A stretch of 64,000 nt of DNA from Devosia sp. YIM 151766 (GCF_030285925.1 NZ_CP127251.1:2666001-2730000), one strand, 5' to 3'. Positions 12,060 to 21,022 are shown, counted from the stretch's first letter. Program-made: numbers and translations. Notes: generated from the letters alone by a model not told the origin.

Positions 12060-13619
12060 CTACATCACCGCCCCGACCTGCCAGGGCACGAATTCATTGT
12101 CGCCATAGCCCAGCGCCTCGGACTTGGTCTTCTCGCCCGAAGCCACGCGCAGCAGGCACTCGAAAATCTCCTGCCCCTTGTCCTCGATGGACACGCCTTC
12201 GACGATATCGCCGCAATTGATGTCCATGTCGTCCATCATGCGCGCATACATGTCCGAATTGGTCGCCAGCTTGATCGATGGCACCGGCTTGCAGCCATAG
12301 GCCGAGCCGCGTCCGGTGGTGAAGGCCAGGATATTGGCGCCGCCCGCCACCTGCCCGGTCGCCGAGACCGGATCGAAGCCCGGCGTGTCCATGAACACGA
12401 AGCCCTTTTCGGTCACCTTCTCGGCATATTCATAGACCGCCGTAAGCGGCGTGGTGCCGCCCTTGGCCGCCGCGCCCAGCGATTTTTCCAGAATGGTGGT
12501 CAGCCCGCCCAGCTTGTTGCCGGGCGAGGGATTATTGTTCATCTCCCCGCCATTGCGGCCGGTATAATCTTCCCACCAATGGATGCGCTGGATCAGCTTT
12601 TCGCCCACTTCCTTAGAGACGGCGCGGCGCGTCAGCAGATGCTCGGCGCCATAGATTTCCGGCGTTTCCGAGAGGATGGCCGTGCCGCCATTGCGCACCA
12701 GGATGTCGGCGGCGACGCCCAAGGCCGGATTGGCGGTGATCCCTGAATAGCCGTCCGAGCCGCCGCATTGCAGCGCCAGGGTCAGATGGCTGGCATCCAC
12801 GGTTTCGCGCCGCGCCCTGGCGGCGATGGGCAGCATTTCCTTGATCCGCTCCACGCCCCAGTCGATCATCTTCTGCGTCCCGCCGATCTCCTGGATCGTC
12901 ATGGTCTGGAAGGTGTCGGTTTCCTTGAGGTTATAGGCTTCCTTCATCTTGTCGATCTGGAACGCCTCGCAGCCCAAACCCACCAGCAAGGCGGCGCCGA
13001 GATTGGGATTGGACGTATAGCCCCATTGGGTGCGGCGGAAGATCTGGTAGCCTTCTCCGCTCAAATCCATGGCGCAGCCGGTGCCATGCACGAAGGGGAT
13101 CACCCCGTCGATCTCGGGATAGTCGTCCAGCGCGCCGGAACGATTGATCGCCTCCGCCATGAACTTGGCCACCGTCGCCGAGCAGTTCACCGAGGTCAGG
13201 ATGCCGATATAATTGCGCGTGCCCACCGAGCCATTGGCGCGCCTGAAGCCCTCGAAGGTCGGGCGCTGCGCTTCCGGCACGAAATCCACCGGCATCACGC
13301 CTTCGGCAAAGGCATAATCATGGGTCAGCGTGCCGTCGGCGCCGCCCATGCCGCAATTGTGCTCATGCACCCAGTCGCCCGGGGCGATGCCGTCCTTGGC
13401 AAAGCCGATGATCTGGCCGAATTTCATCACCGCCTCGCCGGCGGCGATCGGGCGGGTCGCGAATTTATGCCCGCGTGGCACCCGGCGGATAATGGCGACG
13501 CCCTGCGCCGTTTGTGCGCCCACCTCTAGATTGGCCAGGGCCACGCCGATATTGTCGGCGACATTGAGCACAAGGGTCTTGCCCTCTGGCGGGCGGGTCA
13601 TGGTCATGGTCTCGGTCAT
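12060..13619 (-). CDS. UxaA-family sugar-acid dehydratase (altronate/galactarate dehydratase-like)
   Basis: 519 residues from the ATG at 13619, containing both the N-terminal SAF-like UxaA domain and the large C-terminal dehydratase domain. The N-terminal domain has [13 protein letters not shown] around residue 85. The C-terminal domain shows [47 protein letters not shown] and [19 protein letters not shown]. Family members dehydrate sugar acids such as D-altronate with Fe2+. It is transcribed away from a GntR regulator with a palindromic operator between them, and FucU and FAH-type genes are close. Here it may act on L-fuconate or a related acid; that substrate is inference. Confidence 0.85.
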   Translation of the reverse strand: MTETMTMTRPPEGKTLVLNVADNIGVALANLEVGAQTAQGVAIIRRVPRGHKFATRPIAAGEAVMKFGQIIGFAKDGIAPGDWVHEHNCGMGGADGTLTHDYAFAEGVMPVDFVPEAQRPTFEGFRRANGSVGTRNYIGILTSVNCSATVAKFMAEAINRSGALDDYPEIDGVIPFVHGTGCAMDLSGEGYQIFRRTQWGYTSNPNLGAALLVGLGCEAFQIDKMKEAYNLKETDTFQTMTIQEIGGTQKMIDWGVERIKEMLPIAARARRETVDASHLTLALQCGGSDGYSGITANPALGVAADILVRNGGTAILSETPEIYGAEHLLTRRAVSKEVGEKLIQRIHWWEDYTGRNGGEMNNNPSPGNKLGGLTTILEKSLGAAAKGGTTPLTAVYEYAEKVTEKGFVFMDTPGFDPVSATGQVAGGANILAFTTGRGSAYGCKPVPSIKLATNSDMYARMMDDMDINCGDIVEGVSIEDKGQEIFECLLRVASGEKTKSEALGYGDNEFVPWQVGAVM

Positions 13620-13733
13620 GGCAATCAAGGTTCCGGGGGCTTGAAAACATCGCAAGGTGCTTCGTCCTGCCTTGGCTTACCCCCTCGCCGTGTGCCAAGG
13701 GAGAAACCGGCATTGTCATTCACCAGCGCTCTA

Positions 13734-13747
13734 GCTAACATGTTAGC
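13734..13747. promoter_or_regulatory. Perfect 14-bp palindromic operator, site 1
   Basis: GCTAACATGTTAGC lies in the divergent intergenic region and abuts the ATG of the GntR gene at 13748, 115 bp from the dehydratase start. The core CTAACATGTTAG recurs before lldD (19957) and with one base-pair change before the FAH gene (14982). It is the probable binding site of the adjacent FadR-type GntR regulator. Confidence 0.75.
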
Positions 13748-14497
13748 ATGAAAACGGAAGCCGGTCCTTACGATTTTCTCCCGGTGGCGGGCACCTTTTC
13801 GCGCGGCACCGTCACGCTGGATGTCACCAATACCCTGCGGCAGGCCATCGTCACCCTGGCGCTGGCTCCCGGCGCCATGCTGGATAAGACCGCCATCTGC
13901 ACCCAGCTCGGGGTCTCGCGCTTCCCGGTGAGCGAAGCGCTGGCGCGACTGGCCGATGAAGGCCTGGTCGACATCGCTCCACAGCGCGGCTCCACCGTGT
14001 CGCTGGTCAAAATCGCCGATGTCCGCGAATATATGCTGATCCGCAAAGGCCTCGAAAGCGAGGCCCTGCGCGTCCTGATCGGCAAGCATGATGCCGGAAT
14101 CATCGCGGCGCTGCACGCCAATATGGCGGCCCAGCGCGACGCGGCCTCGCGCGACGACGCCGAAACCTTTCACCAGATCGACGTCGCCTTCCATGACACC
14201 ATTTTCCGCACCATGCGGCTCAGCAAGGTCAAGGCCATCATCGACAAGGCCCGCGCCAATCTCGACCGCGCCCGCCGCCTGATCATCACCCCGCGCCGAC
14301 TGGCTTTGACCATTGCCGAGCATCAGGCCATTTTCGACGGCATTCTCGCCGCCGACGCCCCCCGGGCCATCGCCGCCATCCGCGCCCATATCGACGCCGT
14401 CATGGTCGAGCTCTTCGCCTTTGCCGGCGAACATCCCGAACTTTTTGCCGACGGTGCCGAATTCACTCCCGACAAAGACGATTTTCCTTTCGGCTGA
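13748..14497 (+). CDS. GntR family (FadR/FCD type) transcriptional regulator
   Basis: 249 residues. An N-terminal winged helix (about residues 20-90: TLRQAIVTLALAPGAML, TQLGVSRFPVSEALARL, RGSTVSLV) is followed by an all-helical FCD effector domain (about 95-230) with FHQIDVAFHDTIFRTM and EHQAIFDGILAADA carrying the usual metal-ligand His residues. FCD regulators usually sense sugar acids, lactate or other organic acids. It is divergent from the UxaA-like dehydratase with a palindrome directly against its start codon, so autorepression is likely. The effector is unknown. Confidence 0.92.
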   Translation: MKTEAGPYDFLPVAGTFSRGTVTLDVTNTLRQAIVTLALAPGAMLDKTAICTQLGVSRFPVSEALARLADEGLVDIAPQRGSTVSLVKIADVREYMLIRKGLESEALRVLIGKHDAGIIAALHANMAAQRDAASRDDAETFHQIDVAFHDTIFRTMRLSKVKAIIDKARANLDRARRLIITPRRLALTIAEHQAIFDGILAADAPRAIAAIRAHIDAVMVELFAFAGEHPELFADGAEFTPDKDDFPFG

Positions 14498-14512
14498 ACC
14501 CACGGAACCGCC

Positions 14513-14947
14513 ATGCTCAAACATATCCCGCCGCTTCTCGGCCCCGAGCTTCTCGCCACCCTGCGCGCCATGGGCCATGGCGACGAGATCGTCATCGCCG
14601 ACGCCAATTTTCCGGCCAGTTTCCTCGGCCCGGAAGTGCATCGCGCCGACGGCATCGCCGCCACCGACATGCTCGATGCGGTGCTGACGCTGCTGCCGCT
14701 CGACGATTTCGTCGACCAGGCCGCCATCGGCATGGCGGTAGTGGGCGATCCCGAGGCGCGCCCGCCCATCTTTGCCGAGTTCGCGGCGATCATTGCCCGC
14801 CACGAGCCCAAGGCCGGTTTTTCCACTATTGAGCGCTACGCCTTTTACGACCGCGCCAGACAGGCCGCCGCCGTGATCCAGACCGGCGAAACCCGGCTCT
14901 ATGGCAATGTCATCCTCAAGAAGGGCGTCATTCGCGCCGCCGCCTGA
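14513..14947 (+). CDS. fucU: RbsD/FucU family sugar mutarotase, probably L-fucose mutarotase
   Basis: 144 residues, the usual FucU size. These enzymes interconvert anomers of L-fucose (or D-ribose for RbsD). Visible features are the N-terminal LLATLRAMGHGDEIVIADANFPA, quoted here only in part as GHGDEIVIADANFPA, with the catalytic His, and the C-terminal TGETRLYGNVILKKGV with the conserved Tyr-Gly-Asn. The FucU branch is favoured over RbsD by the ANFPA and RLYGNVILKKGV patterns. It lies 15 bp after the GntR gene, suggesting one transcript. Confidence 0.88.
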   Translation: MLKHIPPLLGPELLATLRAMGHGDEIVIADANFPASFLGPEVHRADGIAATDMLDAVLTLLPLDDFVDQAAIGMAVVGDPEARPPIFAEFAAIIARHEPKAGFSTIERYAFYDRARQAAAVIQTGETRLYGNVILKKGVIRAAA

Positions 14948-14981
14948 CAAGACGGATTGGACCAAAGCCGCCCTCGACAGC

Positions 14982-14993
14982 CTAACATGTGAG
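14982..14993. promoter_or_regulatory. Palindromic operator, site 2
   Basis: CTAACATGTGAG differs from the perfect palindrome of site 1 at one position of the right half. It lies 35 bp upstream of the FAH-family gene. Confidence 0.6.
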
Positions 14994-15028
14994 CCCTATG
15001 AGGGGCCACGACACTAGGAGACCCTGCC

Positions 15029-15880
15029 ATGAAATTGCTTCGCGTCGGCGCCAAGGGCGCCGAAAAGCCCGCTATCCTTGCCCAGGACGGTTCCATCCGT
15101 GACCTGTCGGGCGTCGTCGCCGATATTGGCGGCGAGGCGCTGACGCCTGCCGGCCTCGCCAGGATCGCCGCCGCCGACATCGCCAATTTGCCTCAATTGG
15201 ACGCCGCCGAGCGCATCGGGCCCTGCGTGGCCAATGTCGGCAAGTTCATCTGTATCGGCCTCAATTATGCCGACCATGCCGCCGAGACCGGCTCCCCGAT
15301 CCCGGACGAGCCGATCATCTTCATGAAGGCCACCAGCGCCATTATCGGCCCCAATGACGACGTCATCATCCCCAAAAACGCCATCAAGCCGGATTGGGAA
15401 GTCGAACTCGGCATCGTCATCGGCAAGGAAGCCCGCTATGTCGACGAGGCCGACGCCTTCGACCACGTCGCCGGCTATTGCCTCGTCAACGACGTCTCCG
15501 AGCGCCATTTCCAGACCGAGCGCGGCGGCACCTGGGATAAGGGCAAGGGCAGCGACACTTTCGGCCCCATCGGCCCCTGGCTCGTCACCCGCGACGAGGT
15601 TCCCGATCCGCAGAACCTCAATATGTGGCTCGAAGTCGACGGCAAGCGCTACCAGGACGGCTCGACCAAGACCATGATCTTCGGCGTCGCCAATGTGGTT
15701 TCCTATGTCAGCCAGTTCATGAGCCTGCAGCCGGGCGACATCATCTCCACCGGCACCCCGCCCGGCGTCGGCATGGGCATCAAGCCCGATCCGGTCTGGC
15801 TCAAGCCCGGCAATGTCATGCGCCTGGGCATTGACGGCCTCGGCGAGCAGACCCAGAACGTCAAGGCCTATAGCGCCTGA
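15029..15880 (+). CDS. Fumarylacetoacetate hydrolase family protein, probable 2,4-diketo-3-deoxy-L-fuconate hydrolase
   Basis: 283 residues. FAH-family enzymes cleave C-C bonds of 2-keto or diketo acids with a divalent metal. Seen: LNYADHAAETG (His), IIFMKATSA, DWEVELGIVIGKEARY with the Glu ligands near residue 122, a VNDVSERHFQTERGGTWDKGK active-site loop (first part quoted), and TPPGVGMGIKP. The TERGGTWDKGK and VGMGIKP patterns fit the group that splits 2,4-diketo-3-deoxy-L-fuconate into pyruvate and L-lactate. That assignment is supported by FucU upstream and an L-lactate dehydrogenase under the same operator motif. AGGAG precedes the ATG by 9 nt. Confidence 0.82.
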   Translation: MKLLRVGAKGAEKPAILAQDGSIRDLSGVVADIGGEALTPAGLARIAAADIANLPQLDAAERIGPCVANVGKFICIGLNYADHAAETGSPIPDEPIIFMKATSAIIGPNDDVIIPKNAIKPDWEVELGIVIGKEARYVDEADAFDHVAGYCLVNDVSERHFQTERGGTWDKGKGSDTFGPIGPWLVTRDEVPDPQNLNMWLEVDGKRYQDGSTKTMIFGVANVVSYVSQFMSLQPGDIISTGTPPGVGMGIKPDPVWLKPGNVMRLGIDGLGEQTQNVKAYSA

Positions 15881-15892
15881 CCGCACGCTTCC

Positions 15893-15932
15893 GCGCCCTC
15901 CCCCTCCCCCTCCCCCTCAAGGGGGAAGGCGC
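15893..15932. repeat. Short hairpin related to repeat family A, between convergent genes
   Basis: GCGCCCTCCCCCTC (from 15893) faces AAGGGGGAAGGCGC (to 15932) with one or two mismatches, around a run of CCCCCT repeats. It fills the gap between two convergent stop codons and may act as a shared terminator. Confidence 0.55.
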
Positions 15933-16877
15933 TCATTGCCCCAGCACGATATCCACTTCCGCCCGCGTCGGCGGATTGCAGCCCTTGCGCCCGCAATTGA
16001 TCCCCGCCACCACCGCACCGAAACGCAGCATGGCGTGAAGCTGTTCGCTGCCCAGCTCACCGAGCTCGGCGGGCCGGAGCGCGTCATGCTCGGCCAGCCA
16101 GGTGAGGATTCCCGCCATCAGGCTGTCGCCCGCGCCCACCGTGTCGCCGAAAACGGGCGGCGCATAGATCGGCGCCTGCCCCTTGGCGCGGCGTGAGAAC
16201 GCCAGGCTGCCCGCTTCCCCCAGCGTCACCACCACCAATCGGCAATGGCGGCGCCGCAGCAAATCGGCGGCATGGTCCTCGATGCTGCGTCCCGGCTCCA
16301 GCCAGGCATGGTCCTCCTCGGACAGCTTGATGATATGGGCGCTGTCGAGGAAACCGGAGAGCCGCGAGCGATAGCCCTTCTCGTCCTCGATCAGCTTCTC
16401 GCGCACATTGATGTCGATCGAGATGACGGCGCCGCGCCCCGCCGCCGCCGCCACCACATCGGTCCAGATCGCCGCATCCTCGGCCAGGATCGGACAGAAG
16501 CCGCCGATCTGATAGAGCTGCACCGCCTCGGGCAGGGCCGCCAGCAGGCCCTCACGGCTAAAGGCCCGGTCGGCGCCGCGCTCGAATATATAAGAGGCCT
16601 GCATCTTCTCGTTGAAGGTGACGATGGCCCGGGTCGTCGGCGCCGCCACCCGTTCGCCGAGCAATATGCTGACGCCGGCTTCGGCCAATGGCGCCAGCAA
16701 TAGCTCGCCATGCGCATCCTGGCTGATGGGGCAGAGAAAGCCGGCATCATTGCCCAGCTTGGCCAGCGCGATGGCGCAATTGAACGGCGATCCGCCCGCC
16801 AGCGCCACCCGCTCCGCATCCGCTCCGGCCGCGACCGGCACCAGATCGATAAGGCTCTCGCCGCCGACGACAAACAT
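15933..16877 (-). CDS. PfkB family carbohydrate kinase (fructokinase-like)
   Basis: 314 residues from the ATG at 16877. The PfkB family phosphorylates sugars or nucleosides with ATP. The sequence begins MFVVGGESLIDLVP, typical of fructokinases, with the sugar-binding GGSPFNCAIALAKLG near residue 30 and the anion-hole/base motif DTVGAGDSLMAGIL near residue 245. The frame is open further upstream, but GAGGGG precedes 16877 by 10 nt and the family start pattern fits. The exact sugar is unknown. It is convergent with the FAH gene. Confidence 0.88.
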   Translation of the reverse strand: MFVVGGESLIDLVPVAAGADAERVALAGGSPFNCAIALAKLGNDAGFLCPISQDAHGELLLAPLAEAGVSILLGERVAAPTTRAIVTFNEKMQASYIFERGADRAFSREGLLAALPEAVQLYQIGGFCPILAEDAAIWTDVVAAAAGRGAVISIDINVREKLIEDEKGYRSRLSGFLDSAHIIKLSEEDHAWLEPGRSIEDHAADLLRRRHCRLVVVTLGEAGSLAFSRRAKGQAPIYAPPVFGDTVGAGDSLMAGILTWLAEHDALRPAELGELGSEQLHAMLRFGAVVAGINCGRKGCNPPTRAEVDIVLGQ

Positions 16878-17078
16878 GCCCTGCATTCCCCTCGCCAATC
16901 TTCGCAGCGTGCCAATAACACTTTCTGCCACCCTGTCACCAGCGTCTCGGCGAACGGCCGGTGCGGGGCCATGACTTGGCCGTAATAAACGCTTATAAAA
17001 CAAAGGTATTGCGGCCGCCCGCGGACTAGCCGATGATCTTCGGCCATAGCTGGGCCCCTCACGCTTTTTCAGGATGCC

Positions 17079-18716
17079 ATGAACGTCTATCTCGTGCTCA
17101 TCAACATTGCCGGTGCGGTCACGCTGCTCTTATGGGCGACCCGCATGGTCCGCACCGGCATGGAGCGGTCGCAAAAGGCCGTTTTGCACCGGTTGCTGAG
17201 CCAGGGAAAGCGTGGCCATATCAAATCCGCGGCCCTGGGCGGCTTCGTCGCCATCCTGCTGCAAAGCTCCACTGCCGTGGCGCTGATCGCCGCCGGCTTC
17301 GCCGCCAGCGGCAAGCTGACGCTTTCGGCGGGCCTGGCCACCATGCTGGGCGCCGATCTGGGCTCCGCCGTGGTCGTGCAATTGCTCAGCGTCAATCCCG
17401 CCTGGCTCATGCCCCTGCTGATGATTGCCGGCGGCCTGATGTTCTTTCGCAGCCAGAACCGCGACATCCGCCAGGCCGGGCGCATCGTCATCGGCATTGC
17501 CCTGATCCTGATGTCCCTGCGGCTGATCGGCGAAGCCACCGCGCCCCTGCGCGAGGCCCCGCTTCTGCCCGATGTGGTGGCCTATCTCGCCGGCGACCCC
17601 TTCACCGCTTTCCTGCTCGCCGCCATCTTCACCTGGATCATTCATTCCAGCGTCGCCTTCGTCCTGCTCGTCGCCACCTTCGCCATGCAGGGCCTGGTGC
17701 CGTTCGAGCTGGGCGCCGCCCTGGTGCTGGGCGCCAATATGGGCTCCTCCATCATCGCCTTCATGCTGACCCGCGCTGGCACCGCCGCCGCGCGGCGCAT
17801 CACCCTGGGCAATTTCATCTTCCGGGCGAGCCTGGCCGTGGTCGGGCTCGGCCTGCTCTGGCTCAGCCATCTCCCCGGCACCTGGCTCGGCCCCGACGCC
17901 GCCCGGCAGATCATCAATTTCCACCTGCTGTTCAACGTCGTCCTGCTGCTGATCGCCCTGCCGCTCACGACGCCCATGGCCCGGCTCACCCTGCGCCTGG
18001 TGCGCGCCGGGCCGGAGCGGGAGCAACTCCTGGTCCCGCCCAGCCGGCTCGACGACAGGCTGATCGAGCAACCGGCCCTGGCCCTGGCCAGCGCCAAGCG
18101 CGAATTGCTGCGCATGGCCGAGATCGTCGAGCGCATGCTGCAGCCAGTCATGGAGCTTTATGAAAGCGCCGATCCCGAAAAGATTCGCGAGATCAAGCAG
18201 CTCGAACACGCGGTCAATGCCGCCCAGTCCGATATCAAGCTCTATCTCTCCCGCATCCGCTATGCCCATCCCAACGGCCCGGAAGCCCTGCGCGGCCAGG
18301 AATTGGCGCAATTGGCGATCAATCTGGAATATGTCGGGGATGCGGTGGTCAAAACCCTGGTCAAGCTCGCCGAAACCCGCGCCGAGCAGAAGGTGAAATT
18401 CTCCCCCGCCGGCTGGCGCGAGCTCAACGACCTGCATTACCGCGTGGTCGAGAACCTGCATCTGGCGCTCAATGTGCTGATGTCGGATGACCGCGCCTCG
18501 GCCGAATTGCTGCTCGAGCAGAAAGCCTCGCTCGGCCATGCCGGCCGCGCCAGCGCCACCGAGCATCTGGTGCGCCTGCGCGAGGGCGCCCAACGGTCCA
18601 TCGCCACCAGCGATCTGCATCTGGAAACCGTCCGGGCGCTGAAGAATATCAACTCCCTGCTGGCCAGCGTCGCCTATCCGGTACTCCAGCGCACCGAAGA
18701 CCCGCAGCCGCAATAG
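17079..18716 (+). CDS. Na/Pi cotransporter family protein with PhoU-like C-terminal domain
   Basis: 545 residues. The N-terminal about 310 residues are a membrane domain with eight or more hydrophobic segments and two inverted-repeat signatures, LLQSSTAVALIAAGF near residue 60 and a second IIHSSVAFVLLVATF near residue 185. These are the QSSS-type motifs of the NptA family. The C-terminal about 200 residues are helical and PhoU-like (EIVERMLQPVMELYES, LAINLEYVGDAV). Family members transport phosphate with Na+, or regulate it. The second motif lacks the Gln (HSS). It is divergent from the kinase. Confidence 0.87.
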   Translation: MNVYLVLINIAGAVTLLLWATRMVRTGMERSQKAVLHRLLSQGKRGHIKSAALGGFVAILLQSSTAVALIAAGFAASGKLTLSAGLATMLGADLGSAVVVQLLSVNPAWLMPLLMIAGGLMFFRSQNRDIRQAGRIVIGIALILMSLRLIGEATAPLREAPLLPDVVAYLAGDPFTAFLLAAIFTWIIHSSVAFVLLVATFAMQGLVPFELGAALVLGANMGSSIIAFMLTRAGTAAARRITLGNFIFRASLAVVGLGLLWLSHLPGTWLGPDAARQIINFHLLFNVVLLLIALPLTTPMARLTLRLVRAGPEREQLLVPPSRLDDRLIEQPALALASAKRELLRMAEIVERMLQPVMELYESADPEKIREIKQLEHAVNAAQSDIKLYLSRIRYAHPNGPEALRGQELAQLAINLEYVGDAVVKTLVKLAETRAEQKVKFSPAGWRELNDLHYRVVENLHLALNVLMSDDRASAELLLEQKASLGHAGRASATEHLVRLREGAQRSIATSDLHLETVRALKNINSLLASVAYPVLQRTEDPQPQ

Positions 18717-18735
18717 GCCGACGGCCCCCTTCTCG

Positions 18736-19920
18736 TCACCCGCGCGCTATCGGCGCGTTGCGCGGCGGAAGGTCGTTGGAATAGATATTGTGCAGCCCGA
18801 CATTGAGAATGTCGCGCTCTCCGCACAGCGCCATGGTGGTGTCGAGTTCCCTGCGCATGATCTCGAGCACCCGCGTCACGCCCGCTTCGCCTCCCGCACC
18901 CAATCCATAGAGCATAGGCCGGCCGATAAAGGTCGACTTGGCGCCATAGGCCAGCGCCTTGATCACGTCCTGGCCCGAGCGGATGCCGCTATCGAGATAG
19001 ATTTCGGTCTTGTGCCCGACGCGGTCGACGATTTCCGGCAAGACCCGGATCGTCGATGGCGCGCCGTCCAATTGCCGCCCGCCATGATTGGAGACCACGA
19101 TGGCATCGGCGCCATTGTCGATAGCCGCCTGTGCGTCGTCGGCGTCGAGCACGCCCTTGACGATGACCGGGCCGCCGAACCGCTCCTTGATCCAGCGCAC
19201 ATCGCTCCAATTGAGCGTCGGATCGAACTGGCTGGCGGTCCAGGCCGACAGCGAGGCCAGGTCGTGGTCGCCGCTCACATGGCCGACAATATTGCGGAAG
19301 GTACGCCGCTTCGTCCCCAGCATGCGCAGGCACCAGAGCGGATGCTGCATCATCTGCCAGATCGAATGCGGGGTGAATTTGGGCGGGGTGGAGAGCCCGT
19401 TGCGGATATCCTTGTGCCGCTGGCCCAGGATCTGCAAATCCATGGTCAGGATCAGCGCCGAGCATTTCGCCGCCTTGGCGCGGTCGATCAGCCGATGGAT
19501 GAAATCGCGGTCGCGCATCACATAGAGCTGAAACCAGAACGGGGCGCCGGTATTTTCGGCGATGTCCTCGATCGAGCAGACGCTCATGGTGGAAAGCGAA
19601 AAGGGAATGCCGAATTTCTCGGCTGCCTTGGCCGCCTTGATCTCGCCATCCGCCACCTGCATGCCGCCGGTCGCCGCCGGGGCGATGGCCACCGGCATGG
19701 TGATGTCCCGGCCCAGCATCTTCACCTTGAGATTGCGCCCCTCCAGGTTCACCGCCACCTTCTGGTTAAGCAGGATCTTGGCAAAGTCGCTCTCATTATC
19801 GCGATAGGTGCTCTCGGTATAGGAGCCGCTATCGGCATAGTCGAAGAACATCTTCGGCACCCGCCGATGCGCCAGTCGCTTCATTTCGTCGACGGTCAGA
19901 ACCTTGTCGATAGCGGTCAT
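18736..19920 (-). CDS. lldD: FMN-dependent alpha-hydroxy-acid dehydrogenase, L-lactate dehydrogenase type
   Basis: 394 residues. It oxidises L-lactate to pyruvate using FMN, feeding the respiratory chain from the inner face of the membrane. Seen: FFDYADSGSYTE, MPVAIAPAATGGM, FWFQLYVM, the active-site VVSNHGGRQLDGAPS near residue 280 (His base and Arg) and the phosphate-binding DSGIRSGQDVIKALA. Its leader contains the same CTAACATGTTAG palindrome as the GntR/uxaA region. This links it to removal of lactate made by the FAH-type enzyme. Related oxidases act on mandelate or glycolate, but the lldD reading fits best. Confidence 0.9.
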   Translation of the reverse strand: MTAIDKVLTVDEMKRLAHRRVPKMFFDYADSGSYTESTYRDNESDFAKILLNQKVAVNLEGRNLKVKMLGRDITMPVAIAPAATGGMQVADGEIKAAKAAEKFGIPFSLSTMSVCSIEDIAENTGAPFWFQLYVMRDRDFIHRLIDRAKAAKCSALILTMDLQILGQRHKDIRNGLSTPPKFTPHSIWQMMQHPLWCLRMLGTKRRTFRNIVGHVSGDHDLASLSAWTASQFDPTLNWSDVRWIKERFGGPVIVKGVLDADDAQAAIDNGADAIVVSNHGGRQLDGAPSTIRVLPEIVDRVGHKTEIYLDSGIRSGQDVIKALAYGAKSTFIGRPMLYGLGAGGEAGVTRVLEIMRRELDTTMALCGERDILNVGLHNIYSNDLPPRNAPIARG

Positions 19921-19956
19921 TCACGGGCACTCCGGCTGTTTCGCCTGCCCTAGCAA

Positions 19957-19968
19957 CTAACATGTTAG
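19957..19968. promoter_or_regulatory. Palindromic operator, site 3, upstream of lldD
   Basis: Perfect CTAACATGTTAG, 37 bp upstream of the lldD ATG, where repressor binding would block transcription initiation. Confidence 0.7.
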
Positions 19969-19975
19969 CAGTCAA

Positions 19976-20031
19976 CTTCATGCCGGCCCTGCGGGTAAAA
20001 TCGCTCCGGTGGAGCGATTTTAGGCATGAAG
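19976..20031. repeat. Nested palindrome: perfect 11-bp hairpin inside an outer 9-bp stem
   Basis: AAAATCGCTCC (19997-20007) pairs with GGAGCGATTTT (20011-20021) around GGT, with T or A runs on both sides, like a bidirectional terminator. Outside it, CTTCATGCC (19976-19984) pairs with GGCATGAAG (20023-20031). More GC-rich inverted pieces continue to about 20105. Only operator and repeats fill 19921-20267. Confidence 0.65.
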
Positions 20032-20144
20032 GCCATGAGACTTCCAAGCGTGTCCGAAGGACAAGCAGCGCCGGTGGCGCTGCGCCAGCGCGGAAGGCCA
20101 TGAGAGCTATGCTCGAATGGCAGCCCGCAGCCGGTCCTCCCCGG

Positions 20145-20229
20145 CTCGTCACCCCCGCGCTCGACGCGAGGGCTCTTGCGACACGCCCCGAAAACACAAA
20201 ACCCTCGCGTCGAGCGCGAGGGTGACGAG
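20145..20229. repeat. Inverted-repeat element, family B, copy 2
   Basis: CTCGTCACCCCCGCGCTCGA... and its inverted copy ending GAGGGTGACGAG form a long hairpin around an AAAACACAAAA loop. The left arm matches copy 1 at 1931 almost base for base through CGACGCGAGGGCTCTTGC. Confidence 0.75.
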
Positions 20230-20267
20230 TGACGAGTGACGACTGACGGCTGATAATTTCCCACACC

Positions 20268-20948
20268 CTAGTGAACCGGCGCACTCATCCGCTTGTTCAC
20301 CGTCATCGTCGCGAAAATCACCACGAAGGCGAACACCACCATGCCCAGCGCCAGGATATGGGCCTTGTCCCATTCCAGCCGCTCGACAAAATCATAGATG
20401 GCGATCGAGATCACCTTGGTCCGGCCCGGAATATTGCCGCCGATCATCAGCACCACGCCGAATTCGCCCACACTATGGGCGAAGGCCATGATGCCGCCCA
20501 CCAGATAGCCGGGCCGCGCCAGGGGCAGCACCACCCGCCAGTAAAGCTGCCAGCGCCTGGCGCCCAGCGTATCGGCCGCCTCCAGCACCTCTTTTTCGAT
20601 GGCGGCAAAGGCATTGCGCAGCGGCTGCACCATGAAAGGCAGGGAGGCGATGACCGAGCCGATCACCAATCCGCCAAAGGAAAAGGCCAGCGTCCGCGCC
20701 CCCCATAGGCCGGCCAGCGCCCCGCCCGGCCCGTTCGGCCCCAGCGCCAGCAGCAGATAGAAACCCAGCACCGTGGGCGGCAGCACCAGGGGCAGCGTCA
20801 CCAAGGCCCCCACCGCCTCTTTCCCCGCCCAGCGCCCATGCGCCAGCCACCAGGCAAGGGGCGTGCCGGCGACCAACAGGATGCCTGTGACGCAAAACGC
20901 CAGCATCAATGTGAGGCCGATCGGAGCAATGAGCGGAGCGAGGTCCAT
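20268..20948 (-). CDS. modB: Molybdate ABC transporter permease
   Basis: 226 residues from the ATG at 20948, which has GGAAA 7 nt upstream. It forms the membrane channel for molybdate import with ModA and a ModC ATPase. Five hydrophobic segments are visible, and the cytoplasmic EAA loop reads EAADTLGARRWQLYWRVVLP near residue 130. The closing segment with HSVGEFGVVLMIGGNIPG is typical of ModB. It lies downstream of modA across a long family A repeat. No modC follows; the next gene downstream is lldD. Confidence 0.93.
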   Translation of the reverse strand: MDLAPLIAPIGLTLMLAFCVTGILLVAGTPLAWWLAHGRWAGKEAVGALVTLPLVLPPTVLGFYLLLALGPNGPGGALAGLWGARTLAFSFGGLVIGSVIASLPFMVQPLRNAFAAIEKEVLEAADTLGARRWQLYWRVVLPLARPGYLVGGIMAFAHSVGEFGVVLMIGGNIPGRTKVISIAIYDFVERLEWDKAHILALGMVVFAFVVIFATMTVNKRMSAPVH

Positions 20949-21022
20949 GATGATTTCCAAAAATTCGCGGTTTTAGCCCATTACGATGGGACATTCGGCT
21001 ACCTCAAGAAAAGCGACCCCAT

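Noticed and set aside
17130..18713. Minus-strand open frame of 527 codons opposite the Na/Pi gene
   Set aside because: Antisense shadow with Gln/Gly/His-rich low complexity; the plus strand has clear transporter motifs.
18790..19953. Plus-strand open frame of 387 codons opposite lldD
   Set aside because: Composition of an antisense frame and no recognisable motif; lldD is unambiguous.
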